NCBI GenBank assembly: GCA_030524705.1
Contig: JAUNGD010000014.1
Span: forward strand, 1-62,901
From: Lachnospiraceae bacterium
Lineage (GTDB): Bacteria > Bacillota > Clostridia > Lachnospirales > Lachnospiraceae
Length of the DNA stretch: 62,901 bases
Direction of reading: 5' to 3'
A program made the translations under genes and the position numbers. Every line of letters starts with the position of its first letter. Position 1 is the stretch's first letter. The notes below the pieces were generated by a model that was given only the letters and a program-made list of their open reading frames with translations, was not told the DNA's origin and did no database searches. Positions 42,957 to 52,952 of the stretch are shown here, one piece after another.

Positions 42957-44072
42957 TTATTTTCTTCTATTTACGTATTTCACGATCCGGCGCAGCCTCT
43001 TATTCCGGAACCCTCTCCAGAGGACACGCAGCAAATGGATTGCCCGGATATGCCCGCCAAAAGAGATATCTGTCTCAAAAACAGCTTCCCCAAACTCAGG
43101 CTGCAGTGTAAAACTGTCCGCCCGGGCCGGCAATATCAAATACAGCAATCCCGCAATCTGTGCTGTCGCGGCAGGATCGCCGGTACCAAAGCGAAGGTAC
43201 CCACTAATCCTGCGGGGCGAATAATGCTTCAGCAAAAGTCTGAGATATCCGAAGATATCCCCAAGCCCTTCTTTCACTTCAAGCTTTCTGGCCAGTTCAA
43301 GAAGCTGCTGAGGCTTTTCCAGCAGCATTCTCATTTTTTCAGCCATCCGGTCCAGCCGATCCGGCAAAGAAAAAATCCATCGGAGCACTGCCTTAAATTT
43401 TTCATAAACTGCTTTTATTTTATCACATATCTTCCTGAATGAAAATCGTATCTTGCTGAATTTATGTTCCTTTTCCTCAAACCTGTTCCCTGTGATATCC
43501 GCCGCCTTTTCAGGCGTGTCCACCGGCCCTTCCAGAGCATCCGCTGTCTCCTCTGAAGCATCGGCTATTTCTTCCGGTACATCCGACAGCTCCTCTGAAG
43601 TACCGGTGCTCTCTTCCAGAATATCTGACAGCTCCTCTGAAGCATCTGCTCTCTCTTCCGGTATATCCGACGGCTCTTCCGGTATATCCGCCAATTCTTC
43701 AGGTACATCCGCTGTCTCTTTCGGAATGTCCGCCAGTTCCTCCGGTACATCCGCTGTCTCTTTCGGAATGTCTGTCTTTTCCTTTGCAGCCCTGGGCCGC
43801 TTTTTTCTGCGAAACAGCGGCAATTGAATGCCGAACATCCGGATGATGATCTCGTTCTCTGCACCTTTCTTTAGCTGTAAGGATACGCTGACGAGATGAA
43901 GCAGCCAGCTTGCCTTTATCCCGGCCCAAACTCTGTCCTCCTGCTTTTCCGCCTGTACCTGATATCGCACCGGTACAAAAATAAGCGCCAGCGCAGCCAA
44001 CAGAACGATCAGTATCAGGATTCCCAGAACAATTCCGATAATCTTTAGTATACCCAGAATCATATGAAGCAT
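42957..44072 (-). CDS. DUF2953 membrane protein with heptad repeat insert
   Basis: 371 residues. A membrane helix (about 10-34), a first DUF2953 segment (VPVRYQVQAEKQEDRVWAGI) and a C-terminal segment (YSPRRISGYLRFGTGDPAAT) are family features. Between them, about residues 97-200 are some fourteen 7-residue repeats of the form D-I/V-P-E-E-x-A, highly acidic, coded by 21-bp tandem repeats. DUF2953 lies with ytfJ in Clostridia, so it is sporulation-linked; role unknown. Confidence 0.82.
   Translation of the reverse strand: MLHMILGILKIIGIVLGILILIVLLAALALIFVPVRYQVQAEKQEDRVWAGIKASWLLHLVSVSLQLKKGAENEIIIRMFGIQLPLFRRKKRPRAAKEKTDIPKETADVPEELADIPKETADVPEELADIPEEPSDIPEERADASEELSDILEESTGTSEELSDVPEEIADASEETADALEGPVDTPEKAADITGNRFEEKEHKFSKIRFSFRKICDKIKAVYEKFKAVLRWIFSLPDRLDRMAEKMRMLLEKPQQLLELARKLEVKEGLGDIFGYLRLLLKHYSPRRISGYLRFGTGDPAATAQIAGLLYLILPARADSFTLQPEFGEAVFETDISFGGHIRAIHLLRVLWRGFRNKRLRRIVKYVNRRK
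43487..43783. repeat. 21-bp tandem repeats inside the DUF2953 gene
   Basis: About fourteen diverged 21-bp units. Longer near-identical blocks (42 bp units coding for DIPKETADVPEELA) occur twice near the 5' end of the array, a sign of recent duplication. The unit length keeps the frame, so copy number can change without frameshift. Confidence 0.8.
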
Positions 44073-44090
44073 ATTCTCCTGTGCCCTTTC

Positions 44091-44423
44091 TTATACTTTG
44101 TGATACTGAGAAACGGAATTCTCCAAATATTTCCGTATATCAGCATTGCCTGTCCTGTCCACGGTTTCCTGGACGATCTGCTGCACCATGGAAATCATCT
44201 CATCCTTCCCGCATCCAAGACCCACGATCATCGGACAGCTTTTTTTGTTGTACCAAAACTTCATATTCCACGCCGGAATAATCTCCAGCTGATTATCATC
44301 TCCTGCCGGCAACGCCAGCAAATACGTATTAACAGGAGTTTTCCCACTTTCTATTTTTCGAATCAGGGCTTCTTTTTTCTTCTCTGCTTTTTTTCCTACA
44401 TACAAATCCGGATACCAGTTCAT
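44091..44423 (-). CDS. conserved hypothetical protein of 110 residues
   Basis: ATG 44423 with AAAGGAAG upstream. The sequence begins MNWYPDLYVGKKAEKKKEAL and contains LLALPAGDDNQLEIIPA and MIVGLGCGKDEM. It is soluble, with no signal peptide or membrane segment. I do not recognise a function. It sits 18 bp before the DUF2953 gene on the same strand and is probably in that operon. Confidence 0.65.
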   Translation of the reverse strand: MNWYPDLYVGKKAEKKKEALIRKIESGKTPVNTYLLALPAGDDNQLEIIPAWNMKFWYNKKSCPMIVGLGCGKDEMISMVQQIVQETVDRTGNADIRKYLENSVSQYHKV

Positions 44424-44461
44424 GGCGCTTCCTTTCTTTTCCATACAACCTGGGATGATTT

Positions 44462-44500
44462 CAAAATGCCGACATTCCGCAGCAGACGGAATCCCGGCAT
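44462..44500 (-). terminator. terminator of the NUDIX gene
   Basis: An imperfect 14-bp stem (ATGCCG and ATTCCG pairs with CGGAAT and CGGCAT) followed on the minus strand by TTTT. Moderate. Confidence 0.5.
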
Positions 44501-44507
44501 CATGTGG

Positions 44508-44960
44508 TCAAAAGTATTTTCGGTTTCCCCAAAGATTATTCTTTTTCAGATTCAAATACTCACTGTAGGCCTTCTCAAGGATCATCTTCTCATTTGTAAA
44601 CTTAAGAAGATGATATGCCTCGTGGTATTTATAATACCCTGAGTCAATAAAATACTCCTCTCGCTGTGGCTTGCTGTAATAACTGTCCGCCATCATCAGA
44701 TACCAGTGAACATCCTTTGCCACAGTATCCTCCGGTACATTAAATGTATACTGGCTTTTGCCAATATATTTAATGATAGAAGCCCGCACTCCGGTCTCCT
44801 CCAGTACCTCCCGGGCAGCAGTTTCTTTAAATTCTTCGCCTTCCTCCACCGTACCTTTCGGCAGAACCCAGCCCTCGTACTTGTTCTTATAGCTCTTGTA
44901 CAGAACAAGTATCTTTCCTCTGAATATCACCACACCGCCACAGCTTGTTGCCTCGATCAT
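44508..44960 (-). CDS. NUDIX hydrolase
   Basis: 150 residues from ATG 44960 (AGGAGGG 6 nt upstream). The Nudix box GTVEEGEEFKETAAREVLEE fits GX5EX7REUXEEXGU. It opens ATSCGGVVIFRGKILVLYKS, as in Ap4A/ADP-ribose-type diphosphatases. Substrate undetermined; house-cleaning of nucleoside diphosphate derivatives is likely. Confidence 0.88.
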   Translation of the reverse strand: MIEATSCGGVVIFRGKILVLYKSYKNKYEGWVLPKGTVEEGEEFKETAAREVLEETGVRASIIKYIGKSQYTFNVPEDTVAKDVHWYLMMADSYYSKPQREEYFIDSGYYKYHEAYHLLKFTNEKMILEKAYSEYLNLKKNNLWGNRKYF

Positions 44961-45057
44961 TGCAATCCCTCCTGTTCGCGTTGTGCCACAAATGACTGCA
45001 ATCAGTATAACTCTTTTTCCGAAATCACGCAACTAGAAATCCGAGGCGGATATATTC

Positions 45058-46485
45058 CTAATATCCATATATATTATAATAAGCCTGAAAGACCTGAGAC
45101 GCAATGGGGACAGCCGTCTCACTGCCCGTTCCGCCGTCTTCCGCAATGACCGCCACAACAAGATCAGGATTTTCCACATTCGAAAATCCGACAAACCAGG
45201 AATGTGTACCTTCATATCCGTTTGATACGTACTCCGCGGATCCTGTCTTTCCTGCGGCTGTGTAATTGTACCAGCTAAGTGCGGTGGCTGTGCCGCTCAG
45301 TACCGTTTCCTGCATGTACTCAGTCAAAAGCCGCGCCTCCTCTGTCGTCATAAGACGTTTGTATTTGGAGGGACTCGTTTTGGACACAACATCGCCGTCG
45401 TATGTCTCGATGTGATCCACACAGTAGGGGCGCATCATGATACCGCCGTTTGCCACAGTAGCTGTGATGAGCGCCATGTGAAGCGGAGTCACCAACGTGT
45501 CTCCCTGTCCGATTGCAGTCGTCATCTGTTCTCCATAAGAAGAATCCTTATTCAGGACAAACTGTGAAGTACTGTGCTGCATCGTTGCCGGCAATGATTT
45601 ATTAAATAAAAACTCTTCGCACAGTGACTTGAAGTCCTCATTGTCCAGCTCCATCCCGATGGATGCAAAGGCAGTGTTGCAGGAATGGGCAAAAGCGCCC
45701 TTCAAATCCTCCTGTCCATGAGCCGTATTGTTATAGCAGTTGATTGTGACATCATCCACGGTAAGCCGGGAATCGCAGCTAAACTGAAAATCCCTGAAGC
45801 TTCCCGGCTGCTGCCGCATAAAGGCCAGGGTTGTCAGTATCTTAAAGGTCGAGCCGGGAGGATACAGCCCCTGGGTCGCACGGTTCAGCAAAACACTGCT
45901 GGAGCTGTCTGTGATCAGGCTCTCCCATATCTCCTCAATGGAATTTGGGTCAAAATCAGGCTTGGAGACCATGGCCAGTATCTTTCCCGTATCCGGTTCA
46001 AGCGCCACCACCGCGCCATTATATCCACCCAGCGCTTCATACGCGGCATTCTGCAGCGCTGCATTCAAGGTGACAACTACAGAATCTCCCCGCATCTTTT
46101 CATTCTCTGCTTCATCCTTGATCTGTGTCAGGACAGACGCATGGGAAGAAAGAAGATCATAATTGCTGCTGGCTTCCAGCCCCGATTTTCCGTTTGACGA
46201 GTATCCGATCACATGCGCAAAAACATTGGCATAGGGATACACTCTTGTTTCCTCGCCACTCTCCGAAACGTCTGTTCTCGCCAGCACGCTTCCGTCCGAG
46301 GAAAGAATAGAACCGCGGATGTATTTGTCCGTATTAGCATCCTGTTTTGTGTTGTATGCGTTGGAATTCAATTCATCCGCTTTAAAGATGTTGATATAGG
46401 AAAGATAGCCGATCATCAGCACAAAAAGAAAAACAAAAGTATATGTCACAATACCAAGTTCTGTATTCCGGCCTTTTCCCGTCAT
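45058..46485 (-). CDS. class B penicillin-binding protein (FtsI/PbpA type transpeptidase)
   Basis: 475 residues from ATG 46485 (AGGAG 9 nt upstream). One membrane helix (about 12-34), a dimerisation region with IRGSILSSDGSVLAR, and a transpeptidase with SxxK in YPPGSTFKIL, SxN in FAHSCNTAF and KTG in AAGKTGSAEY. It cross-links peptidoglycan with the SEDS partner encoded just upstream. An open frame continues about 150 codons upstream, across the FtsW tail, but has no signal or family sequence and is rejected as part of the protein. Confidence 0.92.
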   Translation of the reverse strand: MTGKGRNTELGIVTYTFVFLFVLMIGYLSYINIFKADELNSNAYNTKQDANTDKYIRGSILSSDGSVLARTDVSESGEETRVYPYANVFAHVIGYSSNGKSGLEASSNYDLLSSHASVLTQIKDEAENEKMRGDSVVVTLNAALQNAAYEALGGYNGAVVALEPDTGKILAMVSKPDFDPNSIEEIWESLITDSSSSVLLNRATQGLYPPGSTFKILTTLAFMRQQPGSFRDFQFSCDSRLTVDDVTINCYNNTAHGQEDLKGAFAHSCNTAFASIGMELDNEDFKSLCEEFLFNKSLPATMQHSTSQFVLNKDSSYGEQMTTAIGQGDTLVTPLHMALITATVANGGIMMRPYCVDHIETYDGDVVSKTSPSKYKRLMTTEEARLLTEYMQETVLSGTATALSWYNYTAAGKTGSAEYVSNGYEGTHSWFVGFSNVENPDLVVAVIAEDGGTGSETAVPIASQVFQAYYNIYGY

Positions 46486-46552
46486 GGGTTCCGGCTCCTG
46501 TTCGAAATAAACTTCCTTCACCTTGACGGGAATTTTTCCGCCTTTCCTGGAA

Positions 46553-48256
46553 TTATCTGTTTGTCTCGTCCCAGTCCGGGTCGTATCCTCCATATCCGTC
46601 GTCGTCCTGGTAGTACTCATATTCTGATCCGGCATATCCGCTGTACGTCTGCTGCCCTTCTTCGCTTTCGTACGGCGGGTACGGCTGCTGTCCTTTTCCA
46701 TATTCATTCCCTCCATATGTGTTGTACATGTCTGTCTGATCATCCGCATAACTGTTTTCCCGATACGGTGCGCCGCCTGAATACGGCCCTGGCTCCTGAT
46801 ACTGTATATCGGCGTCCCGATACGGCATATTGCCACGGTACGGCATACTGCCCTGATACGGAGCGCTGCCCGCATATGACCCGTAATATCCGCCTGCCAT
46901 CTGCTGTTCATAGCGCTGCTGTTCCTGGAGCATCTGCCTCTGCGCACTCTTTATTTCCTCATCTCTCTGCAGCATATACAGCCCCTGGACAATAGAGAAC
47001 ATAATAAGCGTACTCAGCATGGAGCTTCCGCCATAGCTGACCAGCGGAAACGTCACCCCCGTCAGAGGGATCAGCTTGATTCCGCCGCCCACTGTAAGGA
47101 ATATCTGAGTCGCATACGTCGTCCCCAGCCCCACGGCTACAAGCCTGTAAAAACGGTTGGTAAGCTGCATGGAAATATTGACAAACATGATAAAACAGCT
47201 CATGCACACGAGAATCAGGCAAATGCCAAAAATACTGCCCAGCTCTTCCGCAATCGCCGAAAACATCATGTCCTGCTCCACGAAGGGTATCGCCCCCGGC
47301 GACCCCTGGCATAAGCCTGTCCCGAACCAGCTTCCGGCACTGATGGCAAAAAGCGACTGGCAGATCTGATATCCGCCTCCCTGATAATCTTTAAAGGGAT
47401 CCTGCCATGCATGTACCCTGACACGGATATGGGCAAACAGAAAATAGGCTCCCACTGCAGCCAGAGATCCTGCCAGGATCCCCGCCAGCACATAAAACGG
47501 ATTTCTGGTGGATACAAAAAGCATCACCAGATAAGTGACAAAAAAGATCAGGGCACTTCCCAGATCCTTCGAGACGACAAGGATCAGTACATGAAGTGCA
47601 GCCAGCGCTGTGGCAAGTACGATCCGCCTGAAATCTCTGGCATGGGTCAGCAGCCCGGCAATCGCAAACACAAAAATAATCTTTACGAATTCGGAAGGCT
47701 GGATCGATATCCCTCCTACGGTAAAAGAAAGCTTCGCGCCGTAGGTAGAGCGTGCCGCAATAGCCACCAGGGCCAGCAGACCAATCCCCACAAGGGTGTA
47801 CAGCCAGTACATTTTTGTGATAAAACGCAGTTTTCGTATGATGATCGGAACCAGCAGTGCTACCACTGTGGAAAATACCGCTATTTTAAACTGCTTGATG
47901 CTCTGGTCATAGGACAGCCTCGTAATCATGATAAAGCCAATACAGATCAGCATGCACATATTATTGATCAGAAGCCTGGAAGCCAAAGGATACAGGTTCC
48001 GGAACAACACCAGCACTGCCGCCAGATAAATGACCTGCGCCCCGTAAAATAACAGCAGCGTCGTCTCCGACATCTCAAGATACAGCACGGTAAACGCAAC
48101 AAAATGCATGACAAACATCAGCATATTCTGCCGCATAAACAGATATTCTCTGGCCTCATCGTCTTTCTTGTGAAACACCGTATAGCTTTGAAACGTGTAC
48201 AGAGCCATCAAAATTATAATAAGATATTTAGAAACCTGAATAATAAGATTCGTCAT
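46553..48256 (-). CDS. SEDS peptidoglycan glycosyltransferase (FtsW/RodA/SpoVE) with long Tyr/Gly/Pro tail
   Basis: 567 residues. About ten membrane segments within residues 1-430; SEDS motifs include STYGAKLSFTVGGISIQPSE, FAIAGLLTHARD, DLGSALIFFVTY and the late LTGVTFPLVSYGGSSMLST. It polymerises glycan strands with the PBP downstream. Residues about 437-567 form an unusual cytoplasmic tail with over 20 tyrosines and repeats of the SAPYQGS/MPYRGN type. AGGGGAG precedes the ATG. Confidence 0.92.
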   Translation of the reverse strand: MTNLIIQVSKYLIIILMALYTFQSYTVFHKKDDEAREYLFMRQNMLMFVMHFVAFTVLYLEMSETTLLLFYGAQVIYLAAVLVLFRNLYPLASRLLINNMCMLICIGFIMITRLSYDQSIKQFKIAVFSTVVALLVPIIIRKLRFITKMYWLYTLVGIGLLALVAIAARSTYGAKLSFTVGGISIQPSEFVKIIFVFAIAGLLTHARDFRRIVLATALAALHVLILVVSKDLGSALIFFVTYLVMLFVSTRNPFYVLAGILAGSLAAVGAYFLFAHIRVRVHAWQDPFKDYQGGGYQICQSLFAISAGSWFGTGLCQGSPGAIPFVEQDMMFSAIAEELGSIFGICLILVCMSCFIMFVNISMQLTNRFYRLVAVGLGTTYATQIFLTVGGGIKLIPLTGVTFPLVSYGGSSMLSTLIMFSIVQGLYMLQRDEEIKSAQRQMLQEQQRYEQQMAGGYYGSYAGSAPYQGSMPYRGNMPYRDADIQYQEPGPYSGGAPYRENSYADDQTDMYNTYGGNEYGKGQQPYPPYESEEGQQTYSGYAGSEYEYYQDDDGYGGYDPDWDETNR

Positions 48257-48259
48257 GTA

Positions 48260-50716
48260 TTATTCTACTCCCCTTTTGAAGTGTCCTCGTGTGTCCTTCA
48301 AATCTGAACCATATGCAGGATGTTCTGCAAACAGAAGATCCGCATACTGCATCAAAATACGTCTTGTCTCTTTTGCAGACTCTATTGTAAAGGATAGCCT
48401 TACGTATGCCGGTGAAAGCGCCTGGATCTCCTTCCTGCATCCGCCAAGCTGAAGAGGAACGCTGTTGTATATGGTATTGCAGCAGATATGGCAGCGATTC
48501 AGAACCGGAAATTCGACCCCCTTCCGATCCAGCAGGTAAATTGCCTCCGGGATCCGTGTGCAGCCGGAAGTATTTTTCATAACACACTGCGCCGACTGCA
48601 TCAGCGGCTGATATCCATAAACGATCAGTTCCTTTTCCCGGGCTCCCAGCTTCATAAGCTCCCGGAAATTAAGTTCAGAAGACAGCGTTGTCCTGACAAT
48701 CCCCTGTTCATGCAGAAAAATCTCTGCCTGCTGATTGCAGGAATAAAGATTGTCATCTGCGATCAGCTCCGCTGCCGGATTCTGTTCCCGGACATACGCG
48801 CCAAAGTAAGCCAGCTCGTCGATCGTATGCAGCAAAAATCCATCTGCCAGCGCCATCAGCTTTCTCATACCGCCGCTTCCAAATAGTTTTCGTTCTCTGT
48901 CACGAAATACCGGCGGACAGTTTATACAGCATTTGATTCCTGCTGCTGTGACGCTGCGGATCATATCTTCCGCCTCCGGCACATATTCATCGGGAGTTTC
49001 TTTTCTGCAAAAAAGCATCGTATCCAGATAGATCGTGTCAATCTTTATATCCGGAGCTGAAAGCACTGCTTCCAGCTGCCCGCTGCTCATCAATGCGAGA
49101 CTCAGCTTGTATTCCGGAGAACCACCGGATATCCGGGCATCCCCTATGCTGCAAACCATCTCTCTGGCAGATGTCGCGCCGCGCCCTTTCTCCAGGCTAT
49201 GGATCTTTCCGGTGCCGGAATACTCCTCTCTTTGATACCTCCGCAGTATCGCCTGTTCCAGCTCCGCCAGGCCGCTCCGCCGCAGCTCATTAAGACTGCG
49301 CACCGGCACAAACAGACCATCTTCCAGACTAATATGAAGGCACTCAAATACAAATGGCGTATTGCCGGTCTTCTGCATTTGCTTCCGTATGGCATCCTCC
49401 GTCGTAGGATTATTTTCGGCCGGTTCTGCGATCATCCCGCTGACCGTCACACAGGCACTTTCATTCCATAATTTCAGTATAGCAGGTGAACCGCTGAAAA
49501 TCCTTAAGTCACCCTTAATTTTTTCTTTGCGATCTTTTTTTATATATGTTTCCTGCAGTTCCTGCAGCAGGAACTCATTTTTTGTTCTGTAAATCACATT
49601 CCCGGGGCGAAGAGCTGCCCTGGGAGTCCTGACATGAAACAGTGTATTTTCTCTGATTTCCCGGGATACCGTAATTTCCTGTTCCTTTCCCAGCTCCAGC
49701 ACATCTCCCTTATGCAGTGGTTCCAGCGCCGTCATTTCGGCCGTGCCTTTTCCGGCGCTTTTTACTCTGGCCGCTTCTGTTCCCTGATGATTCGGCCGGG
49801 TCATAGCCATCATCGTCCTGCCATTGTGCATTTTATAATATCCTTCGGAAAATCCGCCCCGATTGTACAGATCCTGAAGAATCCTCCGGTCCTCCTCCGA
49901 AACGCAGTATCCCTGCCGGCCCTGCTCCCGGTACCGATCAATATATTTCCGGTAAATACTTACAACTCCCGCTGTGTATTCTGCCCGTTTCATCCTGCCC
50001 TCGATCTTCATGGAGGCAATTCCCGCATCAATGAGATCCGGGAGCAGATCGATTGTACACATATCCTTCATACTGAGCAGATAAGCCGGCTTTCCATTGC
50101 CTGGCCCGTCGGAGACACGATATGGCAGACGGCAGGGCTGCGCACACCGTCCCCGGTTGCCGCTTCTCCCGCCCAGCATGCTGCTGAACAGGCACTGCCC
50201 AGAATAGGAATAGCACATGGCGCCGTGGATAAAGGTCTCTACCTCAATACCTGTTTCATTAATGATACTGCGGATCTCCTTCAGAGAAAGCTCCCGGGCC
50301 GGAACCACTCTGGTGATCCCCAGTCTCTGCAAAGTCCTCGCACCGTCCACGCCTGTGACTGTCATCTGTGTACTGGCATGCAATTCCATTTCCGGGAAAT
50401 GCTGCCGGATCAACCGCAGAACACCAAAGTCCTGTACGATCACGCCATCCAGCCCGCTTTTATAATACGGAAGCAGGTACTCATACAGCATCGAGGTAAG
50501 CTCATCTTCCTTCAGCAGCGTATTGACCGTCAGATAAAGCTTCCGTCCGCGAAGATGGCAGTATTCAATTCCCCGTATCAGCTGCTCCTCGTCCGGATTT
50601 TCCGCATACGCTCTGGCTCCAAACATCCTGCCTCCGATATAGACCGCATCAGCTCCTGCGTTTACAGCGGCACGAAGGCTCTCAAAGGAACCCGCCGGCG
50701 CAAGTAATTCCACCAT
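48260..50716 (-). CDS. U32 family peptidase/hydroxylase with DUF3656 (RlhA-like)
   Basis: 818 residues. N-terminal U32 domain: LLAPAGSFESLRAAVNAGAD, GVIVQDFGVLRLI, HASTQMTV, and the signature ETFIHGAMCYSYSGQCLFSS with GRCAQPCR supplying Fe-S cysteines. A DUF3656 middle domain and a C-terminal half related to the second U32 segment follow. E. coli RlhA of this group hydroxylates C2501 of 23S rRNA using prephenate. AAGGAGG precedes the ATG. It lies 3 bp before the FtsW gene. Confidence 0.9.
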   Translation of the reverse strand: MVELLAPAGSFESLRAAVNAGADAVYIGGRMFGARAYAENPDEEQLIRGIEYCHLRGRKLYLTVNTLLKEDELTSMLYEYLLPYYKSGLDGVIVQDFGVLRLIRQHFPEMELHASTQMTVTGVDGARTLQRLGITRVVPARELSLKEIRSIINETGIEVETFIHGAMCYSYSGQCLFSSMLGGRSGNRGRCAQPCRLPYRVSDGPGNGKPAYLLSMKDMCTIDLLPDLIDAGIASMKIEGRMKRAEYTAGVVSIYRKYIDRYREQGRQGYCVSEEDRRILQDLYNRGGFSEGYYKMHNGRTMMAMTRPNHQGTEAARVKSAGKGTAEMTALEPLHKGDVLELGKEQEITVSREIRENTLFHVRTPRAALRPGNVIYRTKNEFLLQELQETYIKKDRKEKIKGDLRIFSGSPAILKLWNESACVTVSGMIAEPAENNPTTEDAIRKQMQKTGNTPFVFECLHISLEDGLFVPVRSLNELRRSGLAELEQAILRRYQREEYSGTGKIHSLEKGRGATSAREMVCSIGDARISGGSPEYKLSLALMSSGQLEAVLSAPDIKIDTIYLDTMLFCRKETPDEYVPEAEDMIRSVTAAGIKCCINCPPVFRDRERKLFGSGGMRKLMALADGFLLHTIDELAYFGAYVREQNPAAELIADDNLYSCNQQAEIFLHEQGIVRTTLSSELNFRELMKLGAREKELIVYGYQPLMQSAQCVMKNTSGCTRIPEAIYLLDRKGVEFPVLNRCHICCNTIYNSVPLQLGGCRKEIQALSPAYVRLSFTIESAKETRRILMQYADLLFAEHPAYGSDLKDTRGHFKRGVE

Positions 50717-50806
50717 ATATCCTCCTTAAATAAAACAGGCTGCAACAATCTCCATACCTTCTTCCCAATGAAATAAAAGTATATGCAAATAATCGCAGCC
50801 GACCGC

Positions 50807-51217
50807 TTACCGTTTATTCTGATTCTTCAGTCTGGTATCCAACTGAATATTTTCCTTCTGAAGCTGAGCATTTTTTTCTTCCAGAGACTCTGCTTCCTTC
50901 TCCGCATTCTCCAGCTTGATCCGTGCAGTGATCAGCTCATGCTTAAAATCATAAATCTCTTTATCCTTCTCAGAGAGCTCCCGCTCCAGCTCCTCTACCT
51001 TCTTTTTCATTTTAAAATAATCATCGGCCGTATTCAGATTGAGCAAAATATTCTTAAGCTCCGGAGAAAGTTTGTGGTACCCCTCCAGATTCTTGAATTC
51101 CGATATCCTGGCGTTCAGATATGTTGCGACCCGCTGCAGATATTCTTCGCTTTCATAGCCGCTCAAAGTATATATTTTGCCTGCTATAATTACCTGTGTT
51201 GTATTTTTGGATGACAT
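50807..51217 (-). CDS. zapA: cell division protein ZapA
   Basis: 136 residues. The N-terminal ZapA core (VIIAGKIYTLSGYESEEYLQ) is followed by a coiled coil extending to the C-terminus (about 65-136). It stabilises FtsZ rings. The gene has its own promoter (51280-51307) and precedes the U32-FtsW-PBP genes. Confidence 0.88.
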   Translation of the reverse strand: MSSKNTTQVIIAGKIYTLSGYESEEYLQRVATYLNARISEFKNLEGYHKLSPELKNILLNLNTADDYFKMKKKVEELERELSEKDKEIYDFKHELITARIKLENAEKEAESLEEKNAQLQKENIQLDTRLKNQNKR

Positions 51218-51279
51218 ATGGCATTCCTTTCAATTTATCTTAAGACTTCATTTTTCGTTCACAGCTTCCCATATCTTAC

Positions 51280-51307
51280 ATTATAAACAAATTAAACATA
51301 ATTACAA
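51280..51307 (-). promoter_or_regulatory. promoter of zapA
   Basis: TTGTAA (51307-51302), 16 bp, TATAAT (51285-51280). Close to consensus, between ruvB and zapA. Confidence 0.75.
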
Positions 51308-51310
51308 CAC

Positions 51311-52303
51311 TTATTTCTCGCGTCCAAGATGCTGATAGGCAAAATCTGTGACAACACGTCCTTTGGGCGTGCGGTTCAAAAAACCGTTTTTGATCAAATA
51401 CGGCTCGTAAACATCCTCTATCGTACCGGAATCCTCACCGATCGCCGCCGAAAGTGTATCAAGGCCGACAGGGCCGCCGCCAAATTTGTCTATCATCAGC
51501 TCCAGGATCCCCCGATCAATCCGATCCAGGCCGTAGCGGTCCACTTCCAGCAGATCCAGCGCCTCAGAAGCGACCCCGGAAGATATCCTTCCGTCGTAGC
51601 GCACCTGTGCATAATCTCTCACGCGTTTCAGCATACGGTTCGCCAGACGCGGCGTTCCCCGGGAACGGCGGGCAATCTCCAGAGCGCCTCTGTTGTCAAT
51701 CTGGACTCCCAGTACCGCCGCTGAGCGCAGTACAATCGTCTGCAGTTCTTTTTCTGAATAGTATTCCAGATGATTTACAACGCCAAAACGGTCACGCAGC
51801 GGAGCAGAGAGCATTCCTGCCCTGGTCGTTGCGCCGATCAGTGTGAAATGGGGAAGATCAAGCCGGATCGAACGTGCGGCCGCCCCCTTCCCGATCATGA
51901 TATCAATTGCAAAATCCTCCATGGCAGGGTAAAGCACTTCCTCTACCTGGCGATTGAGCCGGTGTATCTCATCGACAAACAGAACGTCCCCTTCCTGGAG
52001 ATTATTTAAAATAGCAGCCATTTCTCCTGGTTTTTCTATTGCCGGCCCGGAAGTGATCTTGATATTCACGTCCATTTCATTGGCCACAATACAGGCCAGT
52101 GTCGTTTTTCCCAGCCCTGGTGGACCATAGAACAGAACATGGTCCAGAGAATCTTTCCTCTGTTTTGCAGCATCTATAAAAATCCTCAGTGTATTCTTCG
52201 CCTTTTCCTGACCTATGTAATCATTTAAAAGTCTTGGCCGAAGTCCCGTGTCCAGCCGGATATCCTCTTCCATCGTATCGGTGGTAATAATTCTTTTCGC
52301 CAT
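51311..52303 (-). CDS. ruvB: Holliday junction branch migration ATPase RuvB
   Basis: 330 residues. Walker [12 protein letters not shown], Walker [11 protein letters not shown], sensor-1 [11 protein letters not shown], Arg finger LRDRFG and the C-terminal winged helix ([15 protein letters not shown]). It works with RuvA, encoded 13 bp upstream, and with RecU as the resolvase. Confidence 0.98.
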   Translation of the reverse strand: MAKRIITTDTMEEDIRLDTGLRPRLLNDYIGQEKAKNTLRIFIDAAKQRKDSLDHVLFYGPPGLGKTTLACIVANEMDVNIKITSGPAIEKPGEMAAILNNLQEGDVLFVDEIHRLNRQVEEVLYPAMEDFAIDIMIGKGAAARSIRLDLPHFTLIGATTRAGMLSAPLRDRFGVVNHLEYYSEKELQTIVLRSAAVLGVQIDNRGALEIARRSRGTPRLANRMLKRVRDYAQVRYDGRISSGVASEALDLLEVDRYGLDRIDRGILELMIDKFGGGPVGLDTLSAAIGEDSGTIEDVYEPYLIKNGFLNRTPKGRVVTDFAYQHLGREK

Positions 52304-52316
52304 ACCTCTCCCCTGA

Positions 52317-52931
52317 TCATAAGAATGCCATCTGCTTCAATGCAAGCTTCAGGATTGTCTCAGTATCCATGTCTTCCGTAATCTCCGCCCTGCGCACAGC
52401 CTTGAGCGCATCGCTGTTCGAATACCCCAACGCTGTAAGCGCCTGCACTGCCTCTGACCTTGCATCACTGATATCTCCATCGGATGCAGACAACGCCGTA
52501 TCTGCCAGCTTTCGTTCAAAGGCGTCCTCAAGACTCAGCTTGTCCTTCAGCTCAAGAATCAGCTTTTTCGCTGTCTTTGCTCCGATTCCCGGCGCCTTTG
52601 CTATTGTTTTCACATCGTCGGACAACACTGCAAAACGCAGATCATCCGCAGTCAGCACAGACAGTATGCCAAGCGCCGCTTTGGGCCCGATTCCGTTTAC
52701 ACTCAGCAGGAGCTTATACATCTCCAGATCATCCTGTGTCAGAAACCCAAAAAGCTGCATGGCATCTTCTTTTACATTCAGATACGTAAAAATACGGACT
52801 TCTTCGCCGCGGCCGGGCATTGCCTGAGCATCCCTGGCGGATATAAATATCTGAAATCCTATATTGTTTACATCGAGTATCACCCTGGACTCGGTAACCT
52901 CTGCGACAATCCCCTGTAAATACGCGATCAT
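52317..52931 (-). CDS. ruvA: Holliday junction branch migration protein RuvA
   Basis: 204 residues: OB domain ([20 protein letters not shown]), two HhH motifs ([32 protein letters not shown]) and the C-terminal RuvB-binding domain ([16 protein letters not shown]). GGGGAAAAG lies before the ATG. Confidence 0.97.
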   Translation of the reverse strand: MIAYLQGIVAEVTESRVILDVNNIGFQIFISARDAQAMPGRGEEVRIFTYLNVKEDAMQLFGFLTQDDLEMYKLLLSVNGIGPKAALGILSVLTADDLRFAVLSDDVKTIAKAPGIGAKTAKKLILELKDKLSLEDAFERKLADTALSASDGDISDARSEAVQALTALGYSNSDALKAVRRAEITEDMDTETILKLALKQMAFL

Positions 52932-52952
52932 ATCTTTTCCCCTTTGTACGTT

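Noticed and set aside
46486-46947. In-frame extension of the PBP by about 150 residues
   Set aside because: It overlaps the FtsW tail, is composed of Arg/Thr/Met-rich shadow sequence of the tyrosine repeats, and lies before a good ribosome site and ATG at 46485.
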